From the NCBI RefSeq assembly GCF_000708755.2, contig NZ_JGVU02000007.1:62001-126000 (forward strand): 64,000 nucleotides of DNA, given 5' to 3'. Position numbers and translations under genes: made by a program. The DNA comes from Metabacillus indicus LMG 22858 (GTDB taxonomy: Bacteria > Bacillota > Bacilli > Bacillales > Bacillaceae). Below are positions 7,899-17,191 of the stretch, one piece after another. Below the pieces are notes generated by a model. The model was not told where the DNA came from. It did no database searches and saw only the letters and a list, made by a program, of their open reading frames with translations. Position 1 is the first letter of the stretch. Each line of letters begins with the position of its first letter.

Positions 7899-8382
7899 TA
7901 TCCCCCGCTTCTTTTAAATGATGATCTTCCATAATCCGGTTTAACAAAAGCCTGCAGCCGTTATACACCATGTCATAAACTTCTTCAAAATTGTCTGTGT
8001 AATACGGGTCCGGCACATCCGCAATATCAGAGTCCGGCACAAAATCCATTAAACGGCCGACGTATCCCGTCTTTGAATAACCGGCAAGCCTTCTGAGAAA
8101 ACCAAGATTTTCATTATCCATTGCGATAATATAATCACTATCTGTTAAGTCTCCCATTGAAACCTGTCTTGCAGTGATTCCTTCAAAGCTGATCTGATTC
8201 TCTTCAAGCATCCGCCTCGTGCCTTCGTGGGGCCCCTTCCCGATGTGCCAGTTCCCGGTCCCTGCGGAATCAGCGGAAATAAGCCCGCTCAAGCCCTCTT
8301 TTTCAATCAAATGTCTCATGATGCCTTCTGCCATCGGCGAACGGCATATATTCCCTAAACAAACAAATACTACTTTAATCAT
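7888..8382 (-). CDS. yfkJ: Low-molecular-weight protein-tyrosine phosphatase (YfkJ)
   Basis: 164-residue cytoplasmic phosphatase. The P-loop CLGNICRS contains the nucleophile Cys8 and Arg14, and the general acid is Asp125 in VPDPYYTD. Both are placed as in arsenate-reductase-fold LMW phosphatases. The reading frame extends upstream, but GGGAGGATATTG precedes the ATG at 8382 and gives the usual MIKVVFVC N-terminus. First gene of the yfkJ-yfkI-yfkH unit. B. subtilis YfkJ dephosphorylates protein tyrosine. Confidence 0.92.
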   Translation of the reverse strand: MIKVVFVCLGNICRSPMAEGIMRHLIEKEGLSGLISADSAGTGNWHIGKGPHEGTRRMLEENQISFEGITARQVSMGDLTDSDYIIAMDNENLGFLRRLAGYSKTGYVGRLMDFVPDSDIADVPDPYYTDNFEEVYDMVYNGCRLLLNRIMEDHHLKEAGDIDE

Positions 8383-8565
8383 CAATATCCTCCCGGGTGA
8401 TGTCCATAAACCGCACGTTATTTTATATGTATGAGAGTACATGCCGCCTTTATGGTACTTTTCTCTATTCTTTCATAAGTGATTCAAGAATTAGCATCTT
8501 TCATCCATATAAAACATGTTACAATAAATCATACTTACATTGGCAAGCTGAAAGGATGAATCCGT

Positions 8566-8793
8566 TTGAATAATCTGTCTGAAAAATCGGTTGAAAACGT
8601 AGAATTTATGATTGAGCAAATTAAAGAAAAGCTTCGCGTCATCAATATCGGCGCCATCAAGCCTTCTCATTTTGACGAGGAAATGTATGAAGAACTGAAA
8701 GACATTTATGATCATGTGATGAAAAAGAACACGTTCTCGCCTAATGAAATGCAGGCGATCGTTGAAGAGCTAGGCAACCTCCGCAAAGTATAA
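8566..8793 (+). CDS. yfkK: UPF0435 protein YfkK
   Basis: 75-residue helical, acidic protein of the UPF0435 family ([21 protein letters not shown], then [14 protein letters not shown]). Function unknown. The start is TTG at 8566, supported by AAAGGATG seven bases upstream and by the family N-terminus; no ATG is available near. It is transcribed divergently from yfkJ. Confidence 0.88.
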   Translation: MNNLSEKSVENVEFMIEQIKEKLRVINIGAIKPSHFDEEMYEELKDIYDHVMKKNTFSPNEMQAIVEELGNLRKV

Positions 8794-8863
8794 GCTCCGG
8801 CAAAGAAAAAGATTCTAAAGCCAGTCCCCTTTTGCATATATGTGTAAAAAGGGGGCTGAAATC

Positions 8864-9064
8864 ATGGCTGTAATGTGGTGGTTTGCAACACTTGTGCTGT
8901 TCTTATTATTGGTCGTCTGTATCGTTTTTGTCATTTACGCCTTAAAATCGGCTATTCATACAGAGGATGCTGTCACGATTGATCCGCTGCCTGAAGCGGA
9001 GAATTCGGAAGAAAATGCTGAAGAAGATCCGCCTGAAAAAGAGGAAGCTGAAGACAAGAAGTAA
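8864..9064 (+). CDS. Small single-pass membrane protein with acidic tail
   Basis: 66 residues. The N-terminal membrane helix (MAVMWWFATLVLFLLLVVCI onward) is followed by a very acidic C-terminus rich in Glu, Asp and Pro. I do not recognise the family. AAAGGGGGC seven bases before the ATG at 8864 decides the start over the upstream ATG at 8840. It ends at a strong bidirectional terminator. It may follow yfkK in one transcript. Confidence 0.65.
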   Translation: MAVMWWFATLVLFLLLVVCIVFVIYALKSAIHTEDAVTIDPLPEAENSEENAEEDPPEKEEAEDKK

Positions 9065-9098
9065 CCCGGTGCGTTTTTACGCCCGGGCTCTTTTTTTT
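9065..9098. terminator. Bidirectional terminator
   Basis: CCCGGTGCG/CGCCCGGG stem with a T5 loop and eight T. It lies between convergent genes and reaches the stop of yfkM. Confidence 0.8.
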
Positions 9099-9612
9099 AT
9101 TTTAAAAGGGTAAGCGATTCACGTGTGAATGCCGGCAGATCATCCGGCGTACGGCTTGTGACAAGCTGATTGCCGCAAACGACAACCTCTTTGTCATGGA
9201 AGTTTGCACCTGCATTTTTAAGATCAACGGCAATCGACGTGTAGCCTGTTGCATCGCGTCCGTTAAGCGTCTCTGCTGTAATGAGAAGCTGCGGGCCGTG
9301 GCAGATGGCAAACACCGGCTTTTTCTCATCCATGAACGCTTTGGCGAACGTTACAAATTTATCGTCTGCGCGGAGGATATCCGGCGAGAAGCCTCCTGGA
9401 ATGAACAGTGCATCAAAGTCTTCCGGCTTTACGTCATCAATGGACGCATCCACCTTGACAGATTCCTGTCCCTGTTTCCCTTTAACGGTTTTTCCTTTTT
9501 CATTCTCAATAACTGTCAGCGAATGTCCTGCTTCTTTGAACGCTTTTGCAGGATCTGTGTATTCAGAGTCCTCAAAATGATCGGTCATAACTACTGCGAT
9601 TTTTTTACTCAT
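9097..9612 (-). CDS. yfkM: DJ-1/PfpI family general stress protein (YfkM, GSP18)
   Basis: 171-residue class I glutamine amidotransferase-like protein of the DJ-1/PfpI group. The nucleophile elbow AICHGPQ places Cys104 next to His105, and GGFSPD is the preceding conserved turn. Members act as protease-like or deglycase stress proteins; which activity applies here cannot be read from sequence. A very good sigma-B promoter lies upstream, consistent with B. subtilis YfkM (general stress protein 18). Confidence 0.92.
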   Translation of the reverse strand: MSKKIAVVMTDHFEDSEYTDPAKAFKEAGHSLTVIENEKGKTVKGKQGQESVKVDASIDDVKPEDFDALFIPGGFSPDILRADDKFVTFAKAFMDEKKPVFAICHGPQLLITAETLNGRDATGYTSIAVDLKNAGANFHDKEVVVCGNQLVTSRTPDDLPAFTRESLTLLK

Positions 9613-9649
9613 CGATTAGAACCCTCCTATTTGATTGACAATGTATAAA

Positions 9650-9675
9650 TTACCCTTTTGCCCCAAAAATAAAAC
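9650..9675 (-). promoter_or_regulatory. Sigma-B promoter of yfkM
   Basis: On the minus strand: GTTTTA, 14-bp spacer, GGGTAA, ending 38 bp before the start codon. This matches the sigma-B consensus GTTTAA-N12-15-GGGWAW. The rest of the 9613-9928 intergenic stretch shows no gene. Confidence 0.75.
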
Positions 9676-9928
9676 ACACGATGCTTTTGTCGATTGATGG
9701 AGCAGAATCATCTCCGCGTCTAAGACTAATGACCTGCCTTCTTTTGAAAAATACGGTCATCCCCTCTTCAAACAGGTCCATCCTCCTACAAAACTTTGCC
9801 AATTGTAAATCTTTTGTTCTCCTATCATTTACGATTTTTTAACAATATTAGACAAAATACTCATAGCATTATAGACAGATTATTTATAAAATTTAACTGT
9901 TGCGAAAATTTCCGAAAGGTGGATGTTT

Positions 9929-12900
9929 GTGAAAAGTAAACCGAAAACAGTCAGTAAGAAATTCCTGCACTCATTTGCTGCTTCTCTTGTTTTTTTAAGT
10001 ATTCTTCCTTTTTCTGCCCCAAAAGCTTCAGCCGAGGTAACGGCTGCAGTCGATCTTCGCCTGATTGAAACAACTGATATTCACGCACACATTATGGATT
10101 ATGACTATTATTCTGATAAAGAAACAGCTTCGTACGGGCTCGCCAGAACAGCAGTCCTGATTGATCAGTACAGAAGCTCTGCCAAAAACAGCATCCTTGT
10201 CGATAACGGAGATCTGATCCAGGGAAATCCGCTCGGGGAATATGTTTTCAAAAACCTTGGCGCAGAGATTGCGGCCGGCACGAAAACAAATCCGATATTC
10301 GATGCACTTGGCACACTTGACTATGATGCGGGGACACTCGGAAATCATGAATTCAACTACGGTCTTGAGTATCTGAAAGGATCGCTTAAGAATACGAATT
10401 TTCCTGTAGTAAGCGCGAACGTTTACGATGCTGCAACAAATGAGCCGTATTTTAAGCAGTACGATATCCAGGAAAAAGAACTGATCGATGCAAACGGCAA
10501 TAAACATCTTGTCAAGATTGGCTACACAGGCTTTGTTCCGCCGCAAATAAACGTATGGGACAAAAAGCACCTTGAAGGAAAAGTTGTGACGAAGGATATT
10601 GTCGATACAGCAAACAAAGTCATTCCTGAAATGAAAGCCCAGGGCGCAGACCTGATCGTTGTCATGGCTCACTCCGGGATTGAAACAGCTTCAAGCTCTG
10701 CAGGCTCTGAAAACATGGTGTTCGACCTGGCTAAAGAAGTGAAAGACATTGACGCCATCGTATCAGGCCATCAGCACGGCATCTTCCCCGGCGACAAAAA
10801 ATATGACGGCATCGCTTCCATTGATAATGTAAAAGGAACGGTGAACGGCGTGCCTGTTGTCATGCCGAAAAACTGGGGCAGTCATTTAGGGGTCATCGAC
10901 CTGAAGCTGACTGAGCAAAACGGCGACTGGTCAGTAGCAGACTCACAGTCAAAGGCCGTGCCGATCACTACGGTCACAGCAAAAGACCAAACGATTGCCT
11001 CATCCATTAAAGATGTTCACGAAAAAACGCTTGAATACGTAAGAAAGCCGGTCGGAACAACCGAAGCTCCGATTAACAGCTTCTTTGCGCTTGTCCAGGA
11101 CGACCCGTCTGTGCAAATCGTCAACGATGCCCAAATGTGGTATGCCAAAAAGGTTGCCGAGCAGAATCCGGCCCTTCAGAACCTGCCGATTCTCTCAGCA
11201 GCTGCACCTTTTAAATCAGGCGGCCGAAACGGCGTTGACTACTACACGAATATTGCAAAAGGAAGTCTCGCCATTAAGAACATCGGCGACCTCTATCTCT
11301 ACGACAATACGGTACAGATTGTTAAGCTTAAAGGATCACAAGTAAAGGAATGGCTTGAAATGTCAGCCGGACAGTTCAACCAGATTGATCCTGCAAAAGA
11401 AGGCGAACAGCCTCTTTTAGACACGAACTTCAGATCGTACAATTTTGACGTGATCGATGGTGTCACGTATCAGATTGATGTGACAAAACCTGCTAAATAC
11501 AATGCGGATGGAAAAATTGTCAATCCGGATTCAGGAAGAATCATCAACTTCAAATATGATGGCAAAGATGTAAATCCGGAGCAGGAATTTTTAATTGTCA
11601 CAAATAACTACCGCGCTTCAGGCGGAGGCGGCTTCCCGAACATGAAGGCTGAAAACATTGCCTACGTTTCTGCAGACGAAAACCGCCAGGCTCTGATGAA
11701 TTACATTTCAGAAGAAAAAACAATCAACCCTTCTGCCGACGGCAACTGGTCGATTGCGCCTGTAGAAGGCAATGCACAGGCTGTATTTACTTCAACGCCT
11801 GCTGCAAAAGACCTTGCTGAAGAAACTCCGAATATCCGTTATGCGGGTGAAGCAGCCGACGGGTTTGCCAAATATACAATCGATTTAAAAGTCGGCACCA
11901 CGCCTCCTCCGTCAGACAGCTGGAAACTGACGGTCATGCATACGAATGACACGCATGCTCACCTTGACGATGCGGCCCGCCGCGTGACAAAGGTAAAAGA
12001 AGTCCGCGCTGCAGAAGAAAACAGCATTCTTCTTGATGCAGGCGATGTCTTCTCTGGAGATCTCTATTTCACAAGATGGAACGGCCTTGCAGACGTTGAG
12101 TTTATGAACATGATGCAATACGATGCCATGACGTTTGGAAACCATGAGTTTGACAAAGGACCGGACACTTTAAGAGCATTTATTGAAAAAGCCAAATTCC
12201 CGATTGTCAGCTCGAACGTGGATGTAAGCAAGGAACCGAAATTAAGCGATCTCGTTAAATCACCAAGCGACTATCCTTCAGTAAAAGAAAGCGCGATTTA
12301 TCCTTACATCGTTCTTGATGTAAACGGCGAAAAAGTGGCTGTATACGGACTGACGACAGAAGATACTCCTGAAGCTTCAAGCCCGGGCGAGAATATCGTT
12401 TTTAAAGACGCAGTGAAAACATCTGAAGAGACTATCAAAACCATTGAAGAAAACGAAAAGGTTGACAAGATTATTGCCCTGACCCACCTCGGCTACCAGA
12501 AAGACCTTGAGCTTGCCGAAAAAGTGGAAGGCATTGACGTCATCATCGGCGGACACACGCATACCCTTGTGGATACGTTAAAAGTAGTTGATGAAGACCA
12601 AACGCCAACCATCGTTGCACAAGTTCAGGATTATGGAAAATTCTTAGGTAAGCTTGATGTTGCATTTAATGGCGAGGGAGTCGTACTCCCTGAAGAATCA
12701 GCGGTCGAGCTGATTGCGATTGATGAAACAGTCGAAGAAGATCCGGAAGCTAAAGCCCTGCTTGACGGATACAAAGAAGAGATCAACAGCTTTAAAGATA
12801 AAGTGGTCGGACATACAAAAACGGTACTGGACGGTAAACGCGAACATGTCCGTTCAAAAGAGACTAACCTCGGAAACCTGATTGCAGACGGCATGCTTGC

Positions 12901-14131
12901 TAAAGCGAAAGAAGCAAAAGGCGCGCAGCTTGCCATCACAAACGGCGGAGGAATCCGTGAGTCCATTAACGAAGGCGACATCACTCTCGGCGAAGTTTTG
13001 ACCGTGATGCCTTTTGGAAATACGCTGTTTGTCCTTGATGTAACAGGTGAACAGATTGTCGCTGCACTCGAACACGGCGTGAGCGCCGTTGAAGAGGGCA
13101 AAGGACAGTTCCCTCAAGTTGCCGGCGTCACGTTCGCTTTTTCTAAGGGACTTCCTGCAGGCGAGCGCATTATGAACGTTGAAGTTCAAAACGAAGACGG
13201 CTCTTACTCTCCTATTGAGCTTGACAAGACTTACAGAGTGGCGACAAACGGCTTTATGGGAGCAGGCGGAGATGGATATGACGTCTTTAAAGAAGCAACT
13301 TATGCTGAAGATCTTTTCTTCGTAGATTACGAGGTGTTCCTTGAGCAGCTAGAGGAGAAAGAATCCGTTAACCCTGAAATTGAAGGCCGCATTATGGAAT
13401 ACTTCACGCCAACGGTTGAAGTAAAAGATAATAAAGCGTTTGTTACGTTTGATGACACGTTTATTCCATACATCGAGCACACAAATGACGTGCTGATCGA
13501 TCTTTTCGGCACATCTGAGTTTGATGCAGTCGAAATGACATTTACGGCAGATCAAATCACCGCTCTAAAAGCAAAAGAAGAAAGCCTGTCCTTTAACAAT
13601 GAGGCAATCGGTCTCGACATCCCGCTTTCAAATCTGGATGAGAAAGAAACCATCATTTCTTTTGCAAAAACAGAAAAAGTGGAAGACGCCCTGACTGACA
13701 CTTATGATTTCGGGATTACTCAGGACGGGAAAAACGTAAAGAAATTCAAAGACGAAATCGGTCTTGCTTTCTTTATTGAAAATGCCGAAAATCCAAGAGT
13801 CTATTACGTAGACCGCAAAAAAGAAAAAGTGACTGAGCTTGAAGGATCTTACGAAGACGGTGCAGTATATGGCTATACAGACCACTTCAGCGAATTTACG
13901 GTTCTTGAATCAGCTGACTCCGGCGAAAATCCAGGGGAAAAACCGGGCAATGGAAAGAATCCGGGCAGCGGAGAAAACCCTGGAAAAGGCGCTGATAAAG
14001 GAAACAACAACGGAAAAGGCCTTCCTCATACAGCAACAAGTTCATTCAACATCCTTCTTACGGGTGTCGCGATCTTGATTGCAGGAAGCGTATTTTACAT
14101 CATTCAGCGCAGAAGGCTGAACAGCAAGTAA
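9929..14131 (+). CDS. yfkN: Trifunctional nucleotide phosphoesterase YfkN, surface anchored
   Basis: About 1400 residues. A signal peptide is followed by two complete metallophosphoesterase plus 5'-nucleotidase modules. Module 1 has ETTDIHAHI, DNGDLIQGN, LGNHEFNYG and SGHQHG. Module 2 has HTNDTHAHLD, DAGDVFSGD, FGNHEFDKG and IGGHTHT, with TNGGGIR in its nucleotidase domain. A third region and a Gly/Pro/Asn/Lys-rich linker lead to LPHTA, a hydrophobic helix and RRRLNSK, a class D-like sorting signal (B. subtilis YfkN has LPDTA). Expected to hydrolyse 2',3'-cyclic nucleotides and 5'- and 2'(3')-nucleotides outside the cell. AAAGGTGG abuts an ATG at 9923, so GTG at 9929 is favoured. Confidence 0.92.
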   Translation: MKSKPKTVSKKFLHSFAASLVFLSILPFSAPKASAEVTAAVDLRLIETTDIHAHIMDYDYYSDKETASYGLARTAVLIDQYRSSAKNSILVDNGDLIQGNPLGEYVFKNLGAEIAAGTKTNPIFDALGTLDYDAGTLGNHEFNYGLEYLKGSLKNTNFPVVSANVYDAATNEPYFKQYDIQEKELIDANGNKHLVKIGYTGFVPPQINVWDKKHLEGKVVTKDIVDTANKVIPEMKAQGADLIVVMAHSGIETASSSAGSENMVFDLAKEVKDIDAIVSGHQHGIFPGDKKYDGIASIDNVKGTVNGVPVVMPKNWGSHLGVIDLKLTEQNGDWSVADSQSKAVPITTVTAKDQTIASSIKDVHEKTLEYVRKPVGTTEAPINSFFALVQDDPSVQIVNDAQMWYAKKVAEQNPALQNLPILSAAAPFKSGGRNGVDYYTNIAKGSLAIKNIGDLYLYDNTVQIVKLKGSQVKEWLEMSAGQFNQIDPAKEGEQPLLDTNFRSYNFDVIDGVTYQIDVTKPAKYNADGKIVNPDSGRIINFKYDGKDVNPEQEFLIVTNNYRASGGGGFPNMKAENIAYVSADENRQALMNYISEEKTINPSADGNWSIAPVEGNAQAVFTSTPAAKDLAEETPNIRYAGEAADGFAKYTIDLKVGTTPPPSDSWKLTVMHTNDTHAHLDDAARRVTKVKEVRAAEENSILLDAGDVFSGDLYFTRWNGLADVEFMNMMQYDAMTFGNHEFDKGPDTLRAFIEKAKFPIVSSNVDVSKEPKLSDLVKSPSDYPSVKESAIYPYIVLDVNGEKVAVYGLTTEDTPEASSPGENIVFKDAVKTSEETIKTIEENEKVDKIIALTHLGYQKDLELAEKVEGIDVIIGGHTHTLVDTLKVVDEDQTPTIVAQVQDYGKFLGKLDVAFNGEGVVLPEESAVELIAIDETVEEDPEAKALLDGYKEEINSFKDKVVGHTKTVLDGKREHVRSKETNLGNLIADGMLAKAKEAKGAQLAITNGGGIRESINEGDITLGEVLTVMPFGNTLFVLDVTGEQIVAALEHGVSAVEEGKGQFPQVAGVTFAFSKGLPAGERIMNVEVQNEDGSYSPIELDKTYRVATNGFMGAGGDGYDVFKEATYAEDLFFVDYEVFLEQLEEKESVNPEIEGRIMEYFTPTVEVKDNKAFVTFDDTFIPYIEHTNDVLIDLFGTSEFDAVEMTFTADQITALKAKEESLSFNNEAIGLDIPLSNLDEKETIISFAKTEKVEDALTDTYDFGITQDGKNVKKFKDEIGLAFFIENAENPRVYYVDRKKEKVTELEGSYEDGAVYGYTDHFSEFTVLESADSGENPGEKPGNGKNPGSGENPGKGADKGNNNGKGLPHTATSSFNILLTGVAILIAGSVFYIIQRRRLNSK

Positions 14132-14141
14132 CCACAGATGC

Positions 14142-14181
14142 AAAAAGTCCCTTCCCGGGTCCGGGGAGGGACTTTCTTTTT
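14142..14181. terminator. Bidirectional terminator yfkN / N-hydroxylase
   Basis: AAAGTCCCTTCCC/GGGGAGGGACTTT stem with T tracts on both strands. Confidence 0.85.
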
Positions 14182-15475
14182 ACGGCATAAACTGCTGAAA
14201 GACGTTTTTGCCCTGATCTTTAAAATGCTCTTTTCCAAGGATTGAATTGATGATTTTCATGTTCCGGTCAACCGAAAGCGCAAGGTTTGTTGCCCCAGTC
14301 CCGTGAGAGTGTTCAAGGTTTGTAAGAGTGTAGATCCCTTCTTTCCTGCCGTCCTTAAAGGCAAGCCGGAAATCCTTTTCAACTTTGAACAGCTTTTCAT
14401 CCTCCCAGATGATCTCATCCTTCATTCCCTCTATCCATTCAGGAATATTCGGCTTAAAGCCTGTTGCAAATACGACTCCTTCTGTCGTGTGATCAAAGCT
14501 TGTATCGCTTTGCCACTGATGGCATTTGAGCACATATTTTTCACCATCCGCCATTAAATCTTTCACATCTGTCAGCGGCATAATCTTCACGCGCGCATCT
14601 TTTCCATGAATGGAACGGTGATACAGCAGGTCATAGATAGAAACGAGCGTCGTTTTGTCCACGCCGTTACGCAGCTGTTCAAGCTCAGGCAACGCTTTTT
14701 TTCTTTGCTCAAACGTCAGGTCATGAAAATAGCTGACAAAATCCGGAGAAAATACCTCCTGCCCGAGCTTGGCCGATTCCAGCTGGGTGAAGCCTGCCGA
14801 TCTCGTAAACCAGCTGAGCTCATAATCAAACAGATCCTGAGATTGGAGAAGATCCAGAAAAATCTCTGCGGCGCTTTGCCCGGAACCGATGACTGTGATG
14901 GATTTTTTCTTCTTTAAAGACTCCTGCCTGAACATATAGTCGGATGAATGAAACACATCTTCCGCGGGCTCTGTCTCAAACGGCAGCAGCGGGATGCTTC
15001 CGGTGCCCATGACCACGTGCCTCGTTTGATAAACCTGAGTGCCTTCTTTGTTTTCCACATGCACTTCATAATGCGGGGTTTCCCCTTTTTTGTATTCAAC
15101 ATGTGTCACGCATGAACCGAACCGGCAGCACTGGATTTCCTTTGCCGCCCAAGCCGCATATTCACTGTATTCTCTCCTAGGAATATCAAACCGGTTAAAA
15201 AAGTAAAAAGGATAAAGCCTGTTATGTACATGAAGATAGTTTATAAAGGTATATTTGCTCCTAGGATTGCAGAACGTCACAAGATCTGCTAGAAACGGCA
15301 CCTGCAGATCCGTCCCCTCAATCAGCATGCCGGGATGCCAGATAAACTCATCCGTTTTATCAAAAAAGATCGCTTCAATCTCAGGCAGGTCCTCCAAAAT
15401 GGCCGCCATCCCAAGGTTATATGGACCAATCCCAATCCCGATCACATCGTACACTGTCTCACCTGCTTTTCTCAT
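14180..15475 (-). CDS. L-lysine/L-ornithine N-hydroxylase-like flavoprotein monooxygenase
   Basis: 431 residues of the IucD/SidA/PvdA family. The FAD site is GIGIGPYNLG at residues 12-21, and a second dinucleotide (NADPH) site is VIGSGQSAAEIFLDL. The stretch WHPGMLIEG and the C-terminal LTNLEHSHGTGATNLALS are family typical. These enzymes N-hydroxylate lysine or ornithine for hydroxamate siderophores. No siderophore synthetase, acyltransferase or iron transporter lies nearby, so it is an orphan. ATG at 15475 has a weak site; GTG at 15454, preceded by AGGTGA, is an alternative start. Confidence 0.85.
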   Translation of the reverse strand: MRKAGETVYDVIGIGIGPYNLGMAAILEDLPEIEAIFFDKTDEFIWHPGMLIEGTDLQVPFLADLVTFCNPRSKYTFINYLHVHNRLYPFYFFNRFDIPRREYSEYAAWAAKEIQCCRFGSCVTHVEYKKGETPHYEVHVENKEGTQVYQTRHVVMGTGSIPLLPFETEPAEDVFHSSDYMFRQESLKKKKSITVIGSGQSAAEIFLDLLQSQDLFDYELSWFTRSAGFTQLESAKLGQEVFSPDFVSYFHDLTFEQRKKALPELEQLRNGVDKTTLVSIYDLLYHRSIHGKDARVKIMPLTDVKDLMADGEKYVLKCHQWQSDTSFDHTTEGVVFATGFKPNIPEWIEGMKDEIIWEDEKLFKVEKDFRLAFKDGRKEGIYTLTNLEHSHGTGATNLALSVDRNMKIINSILGKEHFKDQGKNVFQQFMP

Positions 15476-15529
15476 AATCGCTTCTGAATCTATACCCCTA
15501 CTTTCCCCAGAATAATCGGTTTTAAGCAG

Positions 15530-16066
15530 ACTGTGGTGAACCAGAGGATTCTTCTTTTATTGGTCCTATGTTTCCGAATAAGTGCCATCAACCTGAAGAT
15601 TCTACCTTTTGATGGTTCTATTCTTCCGGATAAGTGCCATCAACCTGAGGATTCTGTCTTTTGATGGTTCTTTTCTGCCAGATAAGTGCCATCAACCTGT
15701 AAATTCTTCTTTTTGATGGTTCTATTCTTCCGGATAAGTGCCACCAACCTGTGGATTCTTCTTTTTGATGGTTCTATTCTTCCGGATAAGTGCCATCAAC
15801 CTGTGGATTCTTCTTTTTGATGGTTCTATTCTTCTGGATAAGTGCCATCAACCTGTGGATTCTTCTTTTTGATGGTTCTATTCTTCTGGATAAGTGCCAT
15901 CAACCTGTGGATTCTTCTTTTTGATGGTTCTATTCTTACGGATAAGTGCCATCAACCAATACATTCTTCTTTTTGATGGTTCTATTCTGCCCGATAAATG
16001 CCATCAACCAATACATTCTTCCTTTTGATGGTTCTATTCTTCTAAATAAGTGCCATCAACCAAAAC
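15530..16066. repeat. 52-bp-period tandem array A, 10 boxes
   Basis: GTGCCATCAA boxes start at 15582, 15634, 15686, 15738, 15790, 15842, 15894, 15946, 15998 and 16050, exactly 52 bp apart; a further decayed unit begins near 15530. Each unit is TTGATGG, 21 bp containing GATAAGTG, then CCATCAA (35 bp, palindromic arms), plus a 17-bp segment of CCTGTGGATTCTTCTTT type. The array fills the gap between the hydrolase 3' end and the hydroxylase 5' end. Short reading frames here are repeat artefacts. Confidence 0.9.
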
Positions 16067-16073
16067 TCCCAAA

Positions 16074-16095
16074 CAAAAAAAGACGCCTCAGCGTC
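16074..16095 (-). terminator. Terminator of the alpha/beta hydrolase gene
   Basis: GACGC-TGAG-GCGTC followed by seven T on the minus strand. The stop codon lies in the loop. Confidence 0.7.
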
Positions 16096-17023
16096 CTCCC
16101 ATCTCTGCTATTCCATCTCCGTCATGCTCGATCTTCTTTAAAAACTCCAGAACCTTAGTTTCATAGCCTTCAGGATCTGTTAAAAACGCCTGGGCGTGGC
16201 CGGCTTTCGGCACCAGGTACAGCTGTTTGAGTCCTTTTTTCACTTTGTACATATCAAGGGTCATGTTGACAGGGATAAAGGAATCTTCCTTACCGTGGAT
16301 GAAGAGAATCGGTGTTTTCGTGTTCTCAAGATCGCGCGCAGGCTTTATTTCCTCAAATCCCCACCCATATCTAAGCTTCGTGACCATGCTGGTCAGGTAG
16401 ATGAGCGGATAAAATCTGATTTTAAAGTCCAGCCTGAGCCGTGTTTTTAAAAGTTCGGTCAGGTCGCTGAAGGCGCAGTCTGCGATGCAGAAGGAAACAC
16501 GGGAATCTTTTTTCACATACTGCAGGGCCGATGCCGCTCCAAGGGATTCGCCGAGTATGCCTACAAATGCGGATGATCCGAGTTCTTCATAAATATGGTC
16601 GACCCAGGCGTGCAGGTCGTCGCTTTCATAGTAGCCGAATGAGGTATGCGTACCGCCGCTCAGGCCGTGGAATCTGTGGTCGCACAAAAGAACGTGATAA
16701 CCCCGTTTATGGAACATTTCGACGTATTTGAAGCTTCCGAACAGCGACCATGTAATCCCGTGTGCAACGATAATCGCTTTTTTGCCGGATTCAACAGGAA
16801 ACCACATGCCGTGAATCTTGTAGCCGTGGTAGGAATCTATGAACCATTCTTCTTTAGGCGTTTTTTCAAAATGCTCTGTATTGATTTCCCCGCTTTCCAC
16901 TCCGAGCCTGTACGTTTTTTCATATTCCACTTTTCTGGGTACCGTAATAAGGGTGCTGAAAAAGAAGGATACAGCGAGTATTGCTAGCAAAGCGGCAAGT
17001 ATGGAGCAAAGCAAAATCCACAT
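16088..17023 (-). CDS. Membrane-anchored alpha/beta hydrolase
   Basis: 311 residues. An N-terminal membrane helix (WILLCSILAALLAILAVSFF) anchors an alpha/beta hydrolase domain. The nucleophile motif is GILGESLGAAS (Ser in GESLG), the acid is Asp in HGKEDSFIP and the base is His in KAGHAQAF. It resembles YqkD/DUF-type serine hydrolases of bacilli; the substrate is unknown. GAAGGTGAT before the ATG at 17023 decides the start over a GTG at 17050. It is followed by a terminator and repeat array A. Confidence 0.82.
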   Translation of the reverse strand: MWILLCSILAALLAILAVSFFFSTLITVPRKVEYEKTYRLGVESGEINTEHFEKTPKEEWFIDSYHGYKIHGMWFPVESGKKAIIVAHGITWSLFGSFKYVEMFHKRGYHVLLCDHRFHGLSGGTHTSFGYYESDDLHAWVDHIYEELGSSAFVGILGESLGAASALQYVKKDSRVSFCIADCAFSDLTELLKTRLRLDFKIRFYPLIYLTSMVTKLRYGWGFEEIKPARDLENTKTPILFIHGKEDSFIPVNMTLDMYKVKKGLKQLYLVPKAGHAQAFLTDPEGYETKVLEFLKKIEHDGDGIAEMGGR

Positions 17024-17191
17024 GGTATCACCTTCACTTCCCTTTTCCACATCATATTACCGTTTTCATAATAGGTGATTAGTGTAAGGGTACCGTTTAT
17101 TCACTGTAAAAGTTTTGTAAGAATACCGGCAGCCGATTAAAAGTTGGGGGCTGAGCAGGATAAAACGTACAATGACAGCGAGGTGAAAACG

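Noticed and set aside
12631-13101. 156-codon frame antisense to yfkN
   Set aside because: Ser/Thr/Pro-rich shadow of a long well-supported gene, as seen opposite many genes here.
15530-16066. CRISPR array
   Set aside because: The segments between palindromes are nearly identical within the array, the unit is a plain tandem repeat and no cas gene is present.
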